64,000 bases of DNA from Mangrovihabitans endophyticus (GCF_014646155.1 NZ_BMMX01000023.1:1-64000), one strand, 5' to 3'. Numbered from the stretch's first letter, positions 1 through 8,631 are shown. Program-made: numbers and translations. Notes: a model not told the origin generated them from the letters alone.

Positions 1-113
1 ACCACCTCATAACCCAGCTCCGCGAAACAGATCGCATAAGTCGCACCCAGATAACCCGTACCCAGAAACGACAACCGGGGCTTCGAGCTGATCCGGGGAT
101 CCGGGTTAATCAT
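1..113 (-). CDS. UDP-glucose/GDP-mannose dehydrogenase, N-terminal fragment (cut by window edge)
   Basis: Only the first 37 codons are present; the gene runs off the left edge. After a short polar N terminus it has the Rossmann nucleotide-binding start FLGTGYLGATYA, typical of UDP-glucose 6-dehydrogenase type enzymes, which oxidise UDP-glucose to UDP-glucuronate with NAD+ for polysaccharide synthesis. Its ATG (113-111) overlaps the stop of the upstream glycosyltransferase as ATGA, so it is the next gene of the same leftward exopolysaccharide operon. UDP-glucose versus GDP-mannose as substrate cannot be decided from this fragment. Confidence 0.8.
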   Translation of the reverse strand, partial: MINPDPRISSKPRLSFLGTGYLGATYAICFAELGYEV

Positions 114-1285
114 CGAGCTTCCCTCCGCACCATGCTTCGCTGCCGAACTGCATCGAAGATACTTAATTGATCCGACTTCTGACGCCATTCTCTAAAGATT
201 TCCCCGCACCGTTTGCGCGCGGCCAGTCGCTGTTCGCTATCGGACCCCGCGATAGACGAAAGGATTTCCGATAGGCTCTCGACGATTGGATTTCCGATGA
301 CTATTCCCCCTCCCGCAGCCAGACGGTCGGTCCATGGGGTCTGATCGGTGCACACAACGGGGCAGGACGCCGAAAGGCTCTCCGCGATCACATGCCCAAA
401 ATTCTCGCCTCTCGTGGGAAAGACAAACGCGTCGTAGGTGGCGAAGGTCGCCCGGACCTCAGAGGGCTCAAGTTCACCGCAGTATCTAACCCTTACATTG
501 GGGGGAAGACGATCGATGACTCGCTGGCAAGTTCGCCAGTACTCTTTATCCTCAATTGGACCATAGATGTCATACTCGACTTCGCGTTCCACGCGCTGGA
601 GTGCTTCCAACGCGGCGGCGAGATTTTTCTTCGGACTCACACGGCTGATAAAGACCAGCTTGGCGACCGTTGATGTGGCGACAGGTCTCAGCGGCTCCCG
701 GGGTAAGCCACTCTGATTCTGATTAACCACCACAGAAGCACCAATGAACTGTCGCCTAATATCGGCCGCTTCTAGTTCGGCACTCGCGTGCCAGAACACC
801 TTGGAGCCTCGAAGCAGGTATCTCCACATCGCAATGAAGGCGCGCTTCTTTACTGACTTGAGCTGGAGCGCGCCCGGCGACAACTCTCCACGAGGAGCGA
901 TCAAGATCGCGCTCGGCCGAATCATGCGTAACCATGAGGCCAGAATAGGAACAAGCGAAAATCGCGGATTGAACAGACTATTTACATACAACAGATCCGG
1001 AGAGTCAGCACGGAGCCGTTTCCAGACAGCGAACCACTGACGTCGACTGGAAGCGTTCAGATAATAGATCTTCGAATTGCCGCGGTCGACCCACCTACCA
1101 GACAATCCGGGGTAAGAGTGCTTGTCTCCAAGATCACGGTCACTGGTAATGAGTCTCAAATCAACGTCATTTGGCAGGGTGTCGATAATGTGCGCCACCG
1201 ACCGAATAGGGCCGCCGGCTCGGAACCCGGGCTCGAACACTGGGCAAGTCATGGTGACCTTGTAAGGCTGCACAGGTGTCGGCAT
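110..1285 (-). CDS. GT4-type glycosyltransferase
   Basis: A 391-residue protein with the two-Rossmann GT-B layout. The N-terminal half has an acceptor-side GGPIRSV loop as in family 4 transferases. The C-terminal half has the donor-domain start VFISRVSPKKN and the segment RGENFGHVIAESLSASCPVV, where the spaced acidic residues of GT4 enzymes sit. It probably adds a sugar to a lipid-linked exopolysaccharide repeat unit at the inner membrane face; donor and acceptor are unknown. Its ATG (1285-1283) directly abuts the stop of the upstream epimerase. Base composition is visibly lower in G+C than the genes to the right, which suggests separate acquisition, as is usual for serotype-specific transferases. 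Confidence 0.8.
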   Translation of the reverse strand: MPTPVQPYKVTMTCPVFEPGFRAGGPIRSVAHIIDTLPNDVDLRLITSDRDLGDKHSYPGLSGRWVDRGNSKIYYLNASSRRQWFAVWKRLRADSPDLLYVNSLFNPRFSLVPILASWLRMIRPSAILIAPRGELSPGALQLKSVKKRAFIAMWRYLLRGSKVFWHASAELEAADIRRQFIGASVVVNQNQSGLPREPLRPVATSTVAKLVFISRVSPKKNLAAALEALQRVEREVEYDIYGPIEDKEYWRTCQRVIDRLPPNVRVRYCGELEPSEVRATFATYDAFVFPTRGENFGHVIAESLSASCPVVCTDQTPWTDRLAAGGGIVIGNPIVESLSEILSSIAGSDSEQRLAARKRCGEIFREWRQKSDQLSIFDAVRQRSMVRREAR

Positions 1286-2419
1286 TCAGGACCCCCGTCC
1301 GATCCGGATCCCCGCCCAATCGTGATGTCTACGCGAAGTGGAGATTAGGTAGTTCGTAACGCGACGTGCGGTGTCGATGATCTGATAGTCTTCGGCACAG
1401 CTAGCAGAACCGCACGAGCGCATCAGCGCGGCCTTCAGGGCCTCGACAACTTCGCCGACGTCGATGGCAGCCATCATAATCGACCCCGCATCCAAGGATT
1501 CCGGACGCTCGATTGAATTCCGCAGGGTCAGCGCCGGAAAGCCAAGGATTCCGGACTCTTCGCTAATAGTTCCGCTATCCGAAAGCACGCATTTCGCCTT
1601 CGTCTGGAGGTGCACGTAGTCTAGGAAGCCGAAAGGCTCATGGAATGTAATGCCCTCCAGGCTGCTCAGATCGTCCGCGCGCTGCTCCAAGCGTTTCCGT
1701 GTGCGCGGGTGCGTGGAGACCAATACCGGCAGCTTCCACTCATCCCGCACTGCGCGTAGACAGTCGATCAGCTTGCCCAGCCGCTCCGGATCGTCGACGT
1801 TTTCCTCTCGGTGGGCACTCACAAGGAAGTAGCTGCCAGGTTCCAGGCCGAGCCGGTCGAGCACGGTACTGGCGTCGATCTTCGGACGGTAGTAGTCGAG
1901 CACCTCGCGCATGGGTGAGCCGGTGTGCATGATGCGCCGGGGGTGTAGGCCCTCGGCGAGCAGGTTGCGCCGGGCGTGCTCGGTATAGACGAGGTTGAAG
2001 TCGCTGATGTGGTCGACCATGCACCGGTTGGTCTCCTCCGGCACGTTGAGGTCGAAGGACCGGTTGCCGGCCTCCATGTGGTAGACCGGCACCTTCAGAC
2101 GACGGCCCATGAGGGCGGCAATGGAGCTGTTGGTGTCGCCCAACACGAGCAGCGCGTCGGGGCATTCCTCTCGGATCGCCTGCTCGACGCCGACGAGAAC
2201 ACCGCCCAGGACGCTCCCGAGCGACGAGGTGTCGACGCCAAGGAAGCGGTCCGGTTTGCGGATCTCCAACTCCTCGAAGAAGACGTCACTGAGCATCGGA
2301 TCCCAGTTCTGCCCGGTGTGGACCAGAACGTGATCGAGAGTCTCGTCGAGCCGGCTGATCACCCGGGAGAGCCGGATAATCTCGGGCCGGGTGCCGACAA
2401 CTGTCATAATTTTCGTCAT
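1286..2419 (-). CDS. UDP-HexNAc 2-epimerase (WecB/WbjD/WbvD family)
   Basis: A 377-residue protein of the non-hydrolysing UDP-GlcNAc 2-epimerase family. Visible family motifs are VGTRPEI at the N terminus, HTGQNWD, GDTNSS, EAGNRSFD followed by PEETNR, HREENVD, and DSGTISEESG near the C terminus. In this context (next to a WbjB-type dehydratase and a reductase) it most likely does the last step, inverting C2 of a UDP-2-acetamido-2,6-dideoxy-L-hexose, rather than making UDP-ManNAc. The start is the ATG at 2419, which overlaps the reductase stop as ATGA; a longer frame to 2491 exists but would only add residues unlike the family inside the upstream gene. Confidence 0.87.
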   Translation of the reverse strand: MTKIMTVVGTRPEIIRLSRVISRLDETLDHVLVHTGQNWDPMLSDVFFEELEIRKPDRFLGVDTSSLGSVLGGVLVGVEQAIREECPDALLVLGDTNSSIAALMGRRLKVPVYHMEAGNRSFDLNVPEETNRCMVDHISDFNLVYTEHARRNLLAEGLHPRRIMHTGSPMREVLDYYRPKIDASTVLDRLGLEPGSYFLVSAHREENVDDPERLGKLIDCLRAVRDEWKLPVLVSTHPRTRKRLEQRADDLSSLEGITFHEPFGFLDYVHLQTKAKCVLSDSGTISEESGILGFPALTLRNSIERPESLDAGSIMMAAIDVGEVVEALKAALMRSCGSASCAEDYQIIDTARRVTNYLISTSRRHHDWAGIRIGRGS

Positions 2420-3291
2420 CGTCCCGCTCCCAGCGTGGAGCGGCCGAGGGCGGACTCGGCCATCCGCATTTCTTTGATCATGGTCTTCCATGCTGGCGGT
2501 CTATAGCCGGTGAGGGCGAACAAGCCGTCTGCCCTCATCGACCTGTCGCACCGGACTTTCGAGTCAGGTGCGATCGTGCCGTGCCAGCCATACTCGTCGG
2601 CGATGACGTGGAGAAGGTCGTGCTTGGAGATCGGGTCGGAGGCGACGTGCAGGAGGCCGCTCAGCGCGGGATGGTTCCTGATCACCGACTTCACCAAGCG
2701 CGCCATCTCCGTGGTGGTGACACCGCTGTAGATCGCCTCGGTAAACCCCCGGACGGTGCCCTGACTGGACAGAAACCATTCAAGGAGGGAGCGCTTGGAT
2801 GAGATCTCGCGCCCGATGATCGACGTTCTGAGCACGAGGCCGGTCTGCCCGGCCTCGCCCATGAGCTTCGATCGTCCGTAGAAGTCCACCGGGTCGGGGG
2901 TGTCCTCCTCGGTGTACCGGCCACGCCGCCCAGAGAAGACGCAGTCGGTGCTGAAGTGGATGAAGCGACGCCCCCTCTCGTCGCACTCACGCTCAAGAAC
3001 GTGAGGGAGCATCGCATTGACAGCGATGGTGTTGACCTTGTCCTCGACCCTCGGGTCCTGCTTGATGACGCCGATGCAGTTGATGACGACATTGGGGTCG
3101 ACCTGATCGATGACGGCTTTGATAGACCCGAAGTCGGAAGCGTCGATGCCATCCAGCACGAGGGCTCCGAAGTTGAAGTTGCCTGGCCTCTTACGAACGG
3201 CACCGGTGACGTGGAGGTCACTGTCGCTCGCCAGCTCTCGGAGTACGGTGTGGCCGAGCATTCCTGATGCGCCAAGAACGAGAATCTTCAT
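2416..3291 (-). CDS. RmlD-like SDR sugar-nucleotide reductase
   Basis: A 291-residue extended SDR protein with the N-terminal NAD(P)-binding motif GASGMLG, the mid-domain HFSTDCVF segment and the catalytic pair in FYGRSKLMGE (YxxxK). It resembles dTDP-4-dehydrorhamnose reductase RmlD more than CapF/WbjC, and it ends where the SDR fold ends: no C-terminal cupin domain of the CapF type is present. It should reduce the 4-keto sugar made by the dehydratase. With WbvR-type reductases the product is UDP-L-RhaNAc, later epimerised to UDP-L-QuiNAc. It is coupled by ATGA overlaps to both neighbours (3288-3291 and 2416-2419). Confidence 0.82.
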   Translation of the reverse strand: MKILVLGASGMLGHTVLRELASDSDLHVTGAVRKRPGNFNFGALVLDGIDASDFGSIKAVIDQVDPNVVINCIGVIKQDPRVEDKVNTIAVNAMLPHVLERECDERGRRFIHFSTDCVFSGRRGRYTEEDTPDPVDFYGRSKLMGEAGQTGLVLRTSIIGREISSKRSLLEWFLSSQGTVRGFTEAIYSGVTTTEMARLVKSVIRNHPALSGLLHVASDPISKHDLLHVIADEYGWHGTIAPDSKVRCDRSMRADGLFALTGYRPPAWKTMIKEMRMAESALGRSTLGAGR

Positions 3292-4586
3292 GCCTTTACC
3301 TCCGAGCGAGCCCTGGCGGCGTTCCGCAGGATCTCCGTCAACGACTCGGCGCCTACGTCCTCGCCCATGAATTTCTGGTAGTAGTTCCGGCCGGAGAGGC
3401 CCATCGACACCAGGTCTTCCCTCGGCACATCTCGTGCCTGCCGGATTACCGATCCGAGCTGTGTGGCATCTTCCGGCGGGCAGACGAAGCCAGCCGCCGC
3501 ATCCGTGACAGCGCGGGCCGCGTCACCGGCGCCGCAGATGATCATTGGCCGAGCGCACGCCATGATGCTTTGCACTTTGCTGGGAATGGTCAGTTCGAAC
3601 AGTTCGCGCCTGGCAAGCGAGACGATCTGCACGTCGGCTGCGGCCAGCAACGGCGGTATGCGCCGCGGATCCACCTCGCCGAGGAAGTGGATGTTGAAAA
3701 GACCTCGCTCTTTAGCGAGGCCGATGAGGCGTTGCTTCTGCACGCCACTGCCAAGCATGACTAGGTGGACGTCCGGCAGGTCCCGGACCCTGTCCATGGC
3801 GTCGATCAGCGTCTCAAGTGCCTGTGCAACCCCGTGGTTGCCGGCGTACATCAGGACGAAGTCGTCGTCGGCAATGCCGAGCTGTGGCCGCAGCCCGGAA
3901 TCGGCCGGGCATGGCTTCATGATCTCTTCGTCCACCCAGTTGTAGACCAGGGAGATCTTCTCAGCGGAGACTCCACGGGCGACGAGCTTCTCCTTCATCC
4001 CGGGTGTCGTCACCGCGACATGTTCCGCACCCCGGTAAGCCGCTTGAGTGAATCGGGACAGAGACGACTCGGCCACCCTCCGAGCGACGCCTTCATGCAA
4101 GAACCCCGAGGCGAAGACCGAATCCGGCCATAGATCCAGGATCAGAAGGACGTAGGGAACACCCGACCTCCTCCGCGCATACATGGCCGCTGACGCGGCG
4201 GTCGCGGGCGAGGAGTAGACCAGCGCAACATCGGACTGTCTGATCGATCCTTGCCCGAAGACCGTGGACGAAAGCGCGTACGAGGCCAGATTCGTCATAC
4301 GGCCAACAGCGGAGTGGCCGTGGCTGGGGAAGAGCGGGTTGCGGACGACTCGGAAGCCGTCGACTTCCTCGCGAGACCGCTGCCAGGCCCTATATCCCGT
4401 GTGGACCTTCCCGGTCGGATAGTTCGGGATGCCAGTGACGATCTCGACGGCGAGCCCACGGCGGCGGAGGGCTCGCGCGATCCATAGCGGGGTCTTGGTG
4501 GTCTCCGGCGGAAACCATTGAGTGACGTAGGACACTGACAGAGGGGCGGCGGCCCCTCGATTGCGTACGTCTGGACGTTGGCTCAT
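3288..4586 (-). CDS. WbuB-type GT4 glycosyltransferase (amino-deoxysugar transfer)
   Basis: A 432-residue GT-B enzyme. The N terminus SVSYVTQWFPPE and the segment GIPNYPTGKV are characteristic of WbuB-like transferases, which attach N-acetyl-L-fucosamine or a related sugar to a growing O-unit. The donor domain contains VLMYAGNHGVAQ and a C-terminal IPSKVQSIMACARP segment. It lies between the dehydratase and the reductase, with ATGA overlaps on both sides, so synthesis of the sugar nucleotide and its transfer are co-expressed. The start is the ATG at 4586-4584; the open frame extends further upstream only as an alternative frame of the dehydratase. Confidence 0.85.
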   Translation of the reverse strand: MSQRPDVRNRGAAAPLSVSYVTQWFPPETTKTPLWIARALRRRGLAVEIVTGIPNYPTGKVHTGYRAWQRSREEVDGFRVVRNPLFPSHGHSAVGRMTNLASYALSSTVFGQGSIRQSDVALVYSSPATAASAAMYARRRSGVPYVLLILDLWPDSVFASGFLHEGVARRVAESSLSRFTQAAYRGAEHVAVTTPGMKEKLVARGVSAEKISLVYNWVDEEIMKPCPADSGLRPQLGIADDDFVLMYAGNHGVAQALETLIDAMDRVRDLPDVHLVMLGSGVQKQRLIGLAKERGLFNIHFLGEVDPRRIPPLLAAADVQIVSLARRELFELTIPSKVQSIMACARPMIICGAGDAARAVTDAAAGFVCPPEDATQLGSVIRQARDVPREDLVSMGLSGRNYYQKFMGEDVGAESLTEILRNAARARSEVKA

Positions 4587-5626
4587 CGGATCTGGCCGTC
4601 CGACTGCGCGACTCCCACCTCGGCTCGGATCTCGGGCAAGGTGCGCAGGAGGTCTTCGACCTCGGATACGGTCAGGCGCGTGGCGTTGTCCGAGTTGAAG
4701 TCGAACAACGGTTTCCTGTCCGTCTCTCCTTCGTCGAAGTAGAGCGAGTAGTTGAGGTCGCGGCTGTCGATGGGGATGCGGAAGAAGTCGCCGTAGTCCT
4801 GTGCGTGTGCGAGTTCCTGAGCCGAAGCCAGGGTTTCCGCCATCTTCTCGCCGTGCCGGATGCCGAGGATGTTCATCTTCGGGGCGACGCCGAACAAGTT
4901 GCACAGGGCGGTGCCCAGGTCGGCCACCGTGCTCGCGGGTGCCTTGCGGATGAAGATGTCGCCGGGGGCGGCGCGGGTGAAGGCGTGCTCCACCAGGTCC
5001 ACCGAGTCGGCCAGGGACATCAGGAAGCGGGTCATCCGGGGTTCGGTGACGGTGAGCGGTTCGCCGGCGCGGATCTGCTCGATGAACAGCGGGATGACCG
5101 AGCCGCGGGAATACATCACGTTGCCGTACCGCACGCAGGACACGTTGGTGGCGGCGTTCGGGTTGTTGCGGGCGTGCGCCTGCACGACCTTCTCCATCAG
5201 CGCCTTGCTCATGCCCATCGCGTTGATCGGCTGGACGGCCTTGTCGGTGCTGAGGAAGACGGCGGACTGCACACCGTGGCGCTCGCACGCGTCGATGACG
5301 TTGCTGCTGCCGATCACGTTGGTGCGGATGGCTTCCAGCGGGAAGAACTCGCACGACGGGACCTGTTTGAGGGCGGCGGCGTGGAAGACGTACGTGACGT
5401 CCTTGACGGCCTTGCCGACGGAGTCGGCGTCGCGCACGTCGCCGACGTAGAAGCGGACCCGGTCGTCGCGCAGGCGGCGGCGCATGTCGTCCTGCTTGGC
5501 CTCGTCGCGGCTGAGCACCCGGACCTCGTCGGCGCCGGCGGACAGCAGCCGGCCGACCATGGTGCGGCCGAACGAGCCGGTGCCTCCGGTGACGAGGAAG
5601 CGTTGGCCGGTGAGTGAAGGCAGCAA
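4583..5626 (-). CDS. UDP-GlcNAc 4,6-dehydratase/5-epimerase (WbjB/FnlA/CapE type)
   Basis: A 347-residue extended SDR enzyme. It has the TGGTGSFG cofactor motif and the segment STDKAVQPINAMGMSKALMEK split over the active site, where a Met-xxx-Lys pair replaces the usual Tyr-xxx-Lys, as in inverting 4,6-dehydratases of this group. It converts UDP-GlcNAc to a UDP-4-keto-6-deoxy-L-hexosamine, the first step to UDP-L-FucNAc or UDP-L-QuiNAc. I prefer the TTG at 5626 because GGGAGG lies 6-7 bases upstream and family members begin right before the Rossmann motif; a longer TTG start at 5698 would give 371 residues. It is the first gene of the leftward operon. Confidence 0.87.
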   Translation of the reverse strand: MLPSLTGQRFLVTGGTGSFGRTMVGRLLSAGADEVRVLSRDEAKQDDMRRRLRDDRVRFYVGDVRDADSVGKAVKDVTYVFHAAALKQVPSCEFFPLEAIRTNVIGSSNVIDACERHGVQSAVFLSTDKAVQPINAMGMSKALMEKVVQAHARNNPNAATNVSCVRYGNVMYSRGSVIPLFIEQIRAGEPLTVTEPRMTRFLMSLADSVDLVEHAFTRAAPGDIFIRKAPASTVADLGTALCNLFGVAPKMNILGIRHGEKMAETLASAQELAHAQDYGDFFRIPIDSRDLNYSLYFDEGETDRKPLFDFNSDNATRLTVSEVEDLLRTLPEIRAEVGVAQSDGQIR

Positions 5627-5948
5627 GGTTGTCCTCCCGTCCGGCCGCGCGGGCGCGGCCCGGCATTTGCTGCGAGACGATGTGGTTCCCGACGACAAAC
5701 GAGCTGCGCCGGAGGCGGGTACCGGACGGCCCGTCCGTCGCCGGTGTTTGCGCCGGATTCGCCTGAACGGGGTAGTCCGAACACCCCGGCCGGGCTGCTG
5801 CCGTTAGGTGGAGGAGGCCGCGCTTCGGTCAGTCCGCGCCGTTGGTGCTTGTGCGGCGCGTGCCGGGCGCTCTTGTCTCTCAACACAGGGCGCCACCGGT
5901 CGGGACGGGACGCGACGCGGCGGCGCGACAGCCCAGCCGAGGAGTGTC
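5627..5948. promoter_or_regulatory. Divergent intergenic region between EPS operon and DUF4012 gene
   Basis: About 320 bp separate the start of the leftward sugar-nucleotide operon and the GTG of the rightward DUF4012 gene, so promoters for both should lie here. I can see the two ribosome-binding sites (GGGAGG for the leftward TTG, GAGGAG for the rightward GTG) but no convincing -10/-35 pair. Confidence 0.4.
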
Positions 5949-7877
5949 GTGCAGAACGAGGATCAGCCCGGCGGCACGCCGGAGGAGCAGAAGGCCGGCG
6001 GTCCGGAGCGGTATGCGTTCGAGGCGCCGCAGCGTCCGTCCGGGGTCGAGTTCAAGAAGGTGCGGCGGGCGGTCGCGCCCGGCGCGCAGCCTCGGAAGAC
6101 GGCGAAGGGCCGGCGGCGCTGGCCGTTGATCACGGCCGCCGCCGTGATGCTGATCGTGCTGGTGTGGGCCGGCATGGTGGCGGTGCAGGGCGTACGGGCG
6201 AAGGGGCACCTGGAGACGGCGGCCGGGCTATTCTCCCAGATGCAGCAGCAGTTGCAGCGCGGTGACCTGGCGGCGGCCGAGGGGACGCTGGCGGCATTGC
6301 GGGCGGAGACCCGCGCGGCGCACGAGCAGACCACGGGTGTCGCGTGGTCGGCGGCCAGTCACGTGCCGCTGGTCGGGGACGACCTGGCGGCGGTGAGCCA
6401 GGTCGCGGCGGTGCTGGATGTGCTGGCGAGCGATGCGCTGGGTTCGCTGCTGGACGCGGCGAAGGGGCTGGACCCGCAGTCGCTGGCGCCGCAGAGTGGC
6501 CGGGTGGACCTGGCGCCGGTGGTGGCGGCGGGTCCGCGGATCGCGGCCGGGCTGGCGTCGATCCGGTCCGCGCGGCAGCGCCTGGCCGGTGTGGACACCG
6601 GCGGGCTGATGGGCCCGGTGCGTACGGCGGTGGAACAGCTCGGGGACGGCCTGGCGCGGGCGGAACAGGTGGCGGCGACGGCCGACCGGGCCGCGAAGCT
6701 GCTGCCGGTGATGCTGGGGGCGGACGGGCCGCGGACGTACCTGGTGCTGTTCCAGAACAATGCGGAGGTCCGCGCGACCGGGGGGATGCCGGGCGCGTAC
6801 ATCGTGGTGAAGGCGGACGCGGGCGCGATCCGGATCGCGGACCAGGGGTCGGCGGCGCGGGACCTGAAGGTGTTCGACCCGCCGGTGCAGGATCTCGGGG
6901 AGGATCTGACCGCGCTCTACACGGACCGGCCGGCGGTGTTCCCGGCGGACGTGAACCTGACCCCGGACTTCCCGACCGCGGCGGCGCTGGCGCGGGACAT
7001 GTACCGCAAACGGACCGGGGTGGCCGTGGACGGGGTGCTGGCGACCGACCCGGTGGCGTTGTCGTACCTGCTGAAGGTGACCGGCGCGGTGACGATGCCG
7101 CAGGGTGAGCCGTTGACCGCGGACAACGCGGTGCGGTTGCTGCTGTCCGAGGCGTACGCGAAATATCCGGACCCGACCGACCAGGACGACTATTTCGCGG
7201 GGGCGGCGCGGGCGACGTTCGACGCGTTGCTCGCCGGTCGCGGCGACCCGAAGGGTTTGCTGGCGCAGATGGCGCGGGCGGCCGGGGAGCGGCGGCTGCT
7301 GATGTGGAGCGCCCGGCCGGACGAGCAGGCCACCCTGGCGGGCACGGTGCTGGAAGGCCGGTTGCCGGAGGAGGACAAGGACGCGCCGACGGTGGGGGTG
7401 TTCCTGAACGACGGCGGCGGGTCGAAGCTGAGCTACTACCTGACCGAGGCGGCGACGCTCACCGCCGGGGACTGCGCCGAGGACGGCGGGCGCCTGCTCA
7501 CCTTGAAGCTCACCCTCGGGTCCACCGCGCCCGCGGCCGGCCTTCCCGCGTACGTGCGAGGGCTGGCCCTGTCGGGTGACCCGCACACCTCCCGGACCAA
7601 TGTGATGGTGTTCTCCCCCACCCAGGGCGGCATCCTGTCGGTCACCTCCGGCGGGCAGGAGGTCGACCTGGGCAGCGGCATCGAACGCGGCCGGATGGTC
7701 GGCGTCATCACCGTCGACCTGCCGCCGGGCGCCTCCCAGACGTACGAGGTCACGCTGCTCACCGGCCCGCTGGACGCGGCGCAGACCACCGTGACGCCGC
7801 ACCTGTGGACGACGCCGGGGGTGCGGCCGTGGGACACGCGCGTGGACGCCGGCGGGGCGTGTCGCCCGAACGTCTGA
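5949..7877 (+). CDS. DUF4012 domain membrane protein
   Basis: A 642-residue protein: a polar, Gln/Glu/Gly-rich cytoplasmic N terminus, one transmembrane helix at about residues 58-80, a helical extracytoplasmic stretch, and a C-terminal DUF4012 domain starting near LFQNNAEVRATGG and including AKYPDPTDQDDYF. DUF4012 proteins are common beside exopolysaccharide clusters of actinobacteria; their biochemical role is not established. I chose GTG 5949 because GAGGAG lies directly upstream; the frame is open to 5808 but that part is Arg-rich and unlike a protein start. It is divergent from the sugar-nucleotide operon and about 65 bp before the next gene. Confidence 0.82.
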   Translation: MQNEDQPGGTPEEQKAGGPERYAFEAPQRPSGVEFKKVRRAVAPGAQPRKTAKGRRRWPLITAAAVMLIVLVWAGMVAVQGVRAKGHLETAAGLFSQMQQQLQRGDLAAAEGTLAALRAETRAAHEQTTGVAWSAASHVPLVGDDLAAVSQVAAVLDVLASDALGSLLDAAKGLDPQSLAPQSGRVDLAPVVAAGPRIAAGLASIRSARQRLAGVDTGGLMGPVRTAVEQLGDGLARAEQVAATADRAAKLLPVMLGADGPRTYLVLFQNNAEVRATGGMPGAYIVVKADAGAIRIADQGSAARDLKVFDPPVQDLGEDLTALYTDRPAVFPADVNLTPDFPTAAALARDMYRKRTGVAVDGVLATDPVALSYLLKVTGAVTMPQGEPLTADNAVRLLLSEAYAKYPDPTDQDDYFAGAARATFDALLAGRGDPKGLLAQMARAAGERRLLMWSARPDEQATLAGTVLEGRLPEEDKDAPTVGVFLNDGGGSKLSYYLTEAATLTAGDCAEDGGRLLTLKLTLGSTAPAAGLPAYVRGLALSGDPHTSRTNVMVFSPTQGGILSVTSGGQEVDLGSGIERGRMVGVITVDLPPGASQTYEVTLLTGPLDAAQTTVTPHLWTTPGVRPWDTRVDAGGACRPNV

Positions 7878-7901
7878 CAGACCGCCCGGACGGTGACTCG
7901 T

Positions 7902-7923
7902 TGGGACTGGAGGATCAGTCCCA
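7902..7923 (+). promoter_or_regulatory. Hairpin with SD-like loop between DUF4012 and surface-protein genes
   Basis: TGGGACT (7902-7908) pairs with AGTCCCA (7917-7923). The 8-base loop contains GGAGGA, a Shine-Dalgarno-like sequence, and a possible ATG follows at 7927. It could modulate translation of the downstream gene or partial termination after the DUF4012 gene. The pairing is seen; the function is inferred. Confidence 0.35.
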
Positions 7924-7941
7924 CATATGAAAGAGGCAACC

Positions 7942-8553
7942 ATGAGCCGATCTCGGGCTTACACGGTGCTGTCCTCGCTGATCGCCACGCTCGCCATGAC
8001 GGTGGGCCTGCTGACGTTCAGTGCAGGGGCGGCCACCGCGCGGCCGAAGCATTATCCGCCGCCGGCACCCGTCCTGGTGTGCAACCGGCCCGTGGTGAAA
8101 TATGGCGTCACCGTGCGCATCACCGGCCGCAAGTACGCGTACCGGGAGCGGGTGTGGATCACCATCTCGTTCCGGCCGAAGGGTTCCAAGTACACCCGCG
8201 TGGTGCGGCGGACCAGCACCATGGCCAACTCCAAGGGCAAGTTCATCGTGCGGGCCAACATGTCCCGGGCGGGCCTGGTGTTCATCACGGCCAAGGGCAA
8301 GCGGTCACACCAGTCGGCCACGGTGAACGTGTACGTGATCAACAAGAAGAAGGGTCACGGCGGTTGGTGGGTGAGCCGTGCGGCGTACACCGGCGGCGTG
8401 CCGGGCAGCGGCGGCGGCGTGAGCTATGTGACGCCGGTCTCCCAGGATCAGCCGGTGGGCGCGTGGCTGGCCGTGGCGGGCGTGGCGGCGATGGGCGTGG
8501 CGGGCAGCGCGATGGCGACCCGCCAGACGATCCGGCGGCGCCGGGCGGCGTGA
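7942..8553 (+). CDS. Secreted, C-terminally anchored Ig-like surface protein
   Basis: A 203-residue protein with a Sec-type signal peptide (hydrophobic stretch in residues about 8-32 ending in AATARP), a beta-rich middle domain with CNRPVVKYGVTVRI and a repeated Lys/Arg-rich beta pattern resembling a bacterial Ig-like module, a Gly-rich linker, and a C-terminal hydrophobic helix followed by RRRRAA. The tail resembles a cell-wall sorting or membrane-anchor end, but no LPxTG motif is visible. The ATG at 7942 follows AAAGAGG with 5 bases between; ATG 7927 is an in-frame alternative. It probably forms a transcription unit with the DUF4012 gene and ends at a strong terminator. Function unknown. 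Confidence 0.7.
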   Translation: MSRSRAYTVLSSLIATLAMTVGLLTFSAGAATARPKHYPPPAPVLVCNRPVVKYGVTVRITGRKYAYRERVWITISFRPKGSKYTRVVRRTSTMANSKGKFIVRANMSRAGLVFITAKGKRSHQSATVNVYVINKKKGHGGWWVSRAAYTGGVPGSGGGVSYVTPVSQDQPVGAWLAVAGVAAMGVAGSAMATRQTIRRRRAA

Positions 8554-8580
8554 CGCCCCTCCCCTGTCATTCCTGAAAGG

Positions 8581-8615
8581 ACGGCCCCGGCGCTCACCAA
8601 GGGCGCCGGGGCCGT
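8581..8615 (+). terminator. Strong GC-rich terminator hairpin
   Basis: A perfect 13-bp stem (8581-8593 with 8603-8615) around a 9-base loop, 28 bp after the stop of the surface-protein gene. No long U tract follows, which is common for actinobacterial terminators. Confidence 0.75.
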
Positions 8616-8631
8616 TCCGTTCGCCGGGCCT

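Noticed and set aside
2416..3291. dTDP-rhamnose pathway (true RmlD)
   Set aside because: No RmlA, RmlB or RmlC genes are nearby; the neighbours are UDP-HexNAc enzymes, so a role in the UDP-amino-sugar pathway is more likely.
6228..7943. Minus-strand frame of 571 codons opposite the DUF4012 gene
   Set aside because: Arg/His/Pro-rich composition typical of antisense shadows; no start signal.
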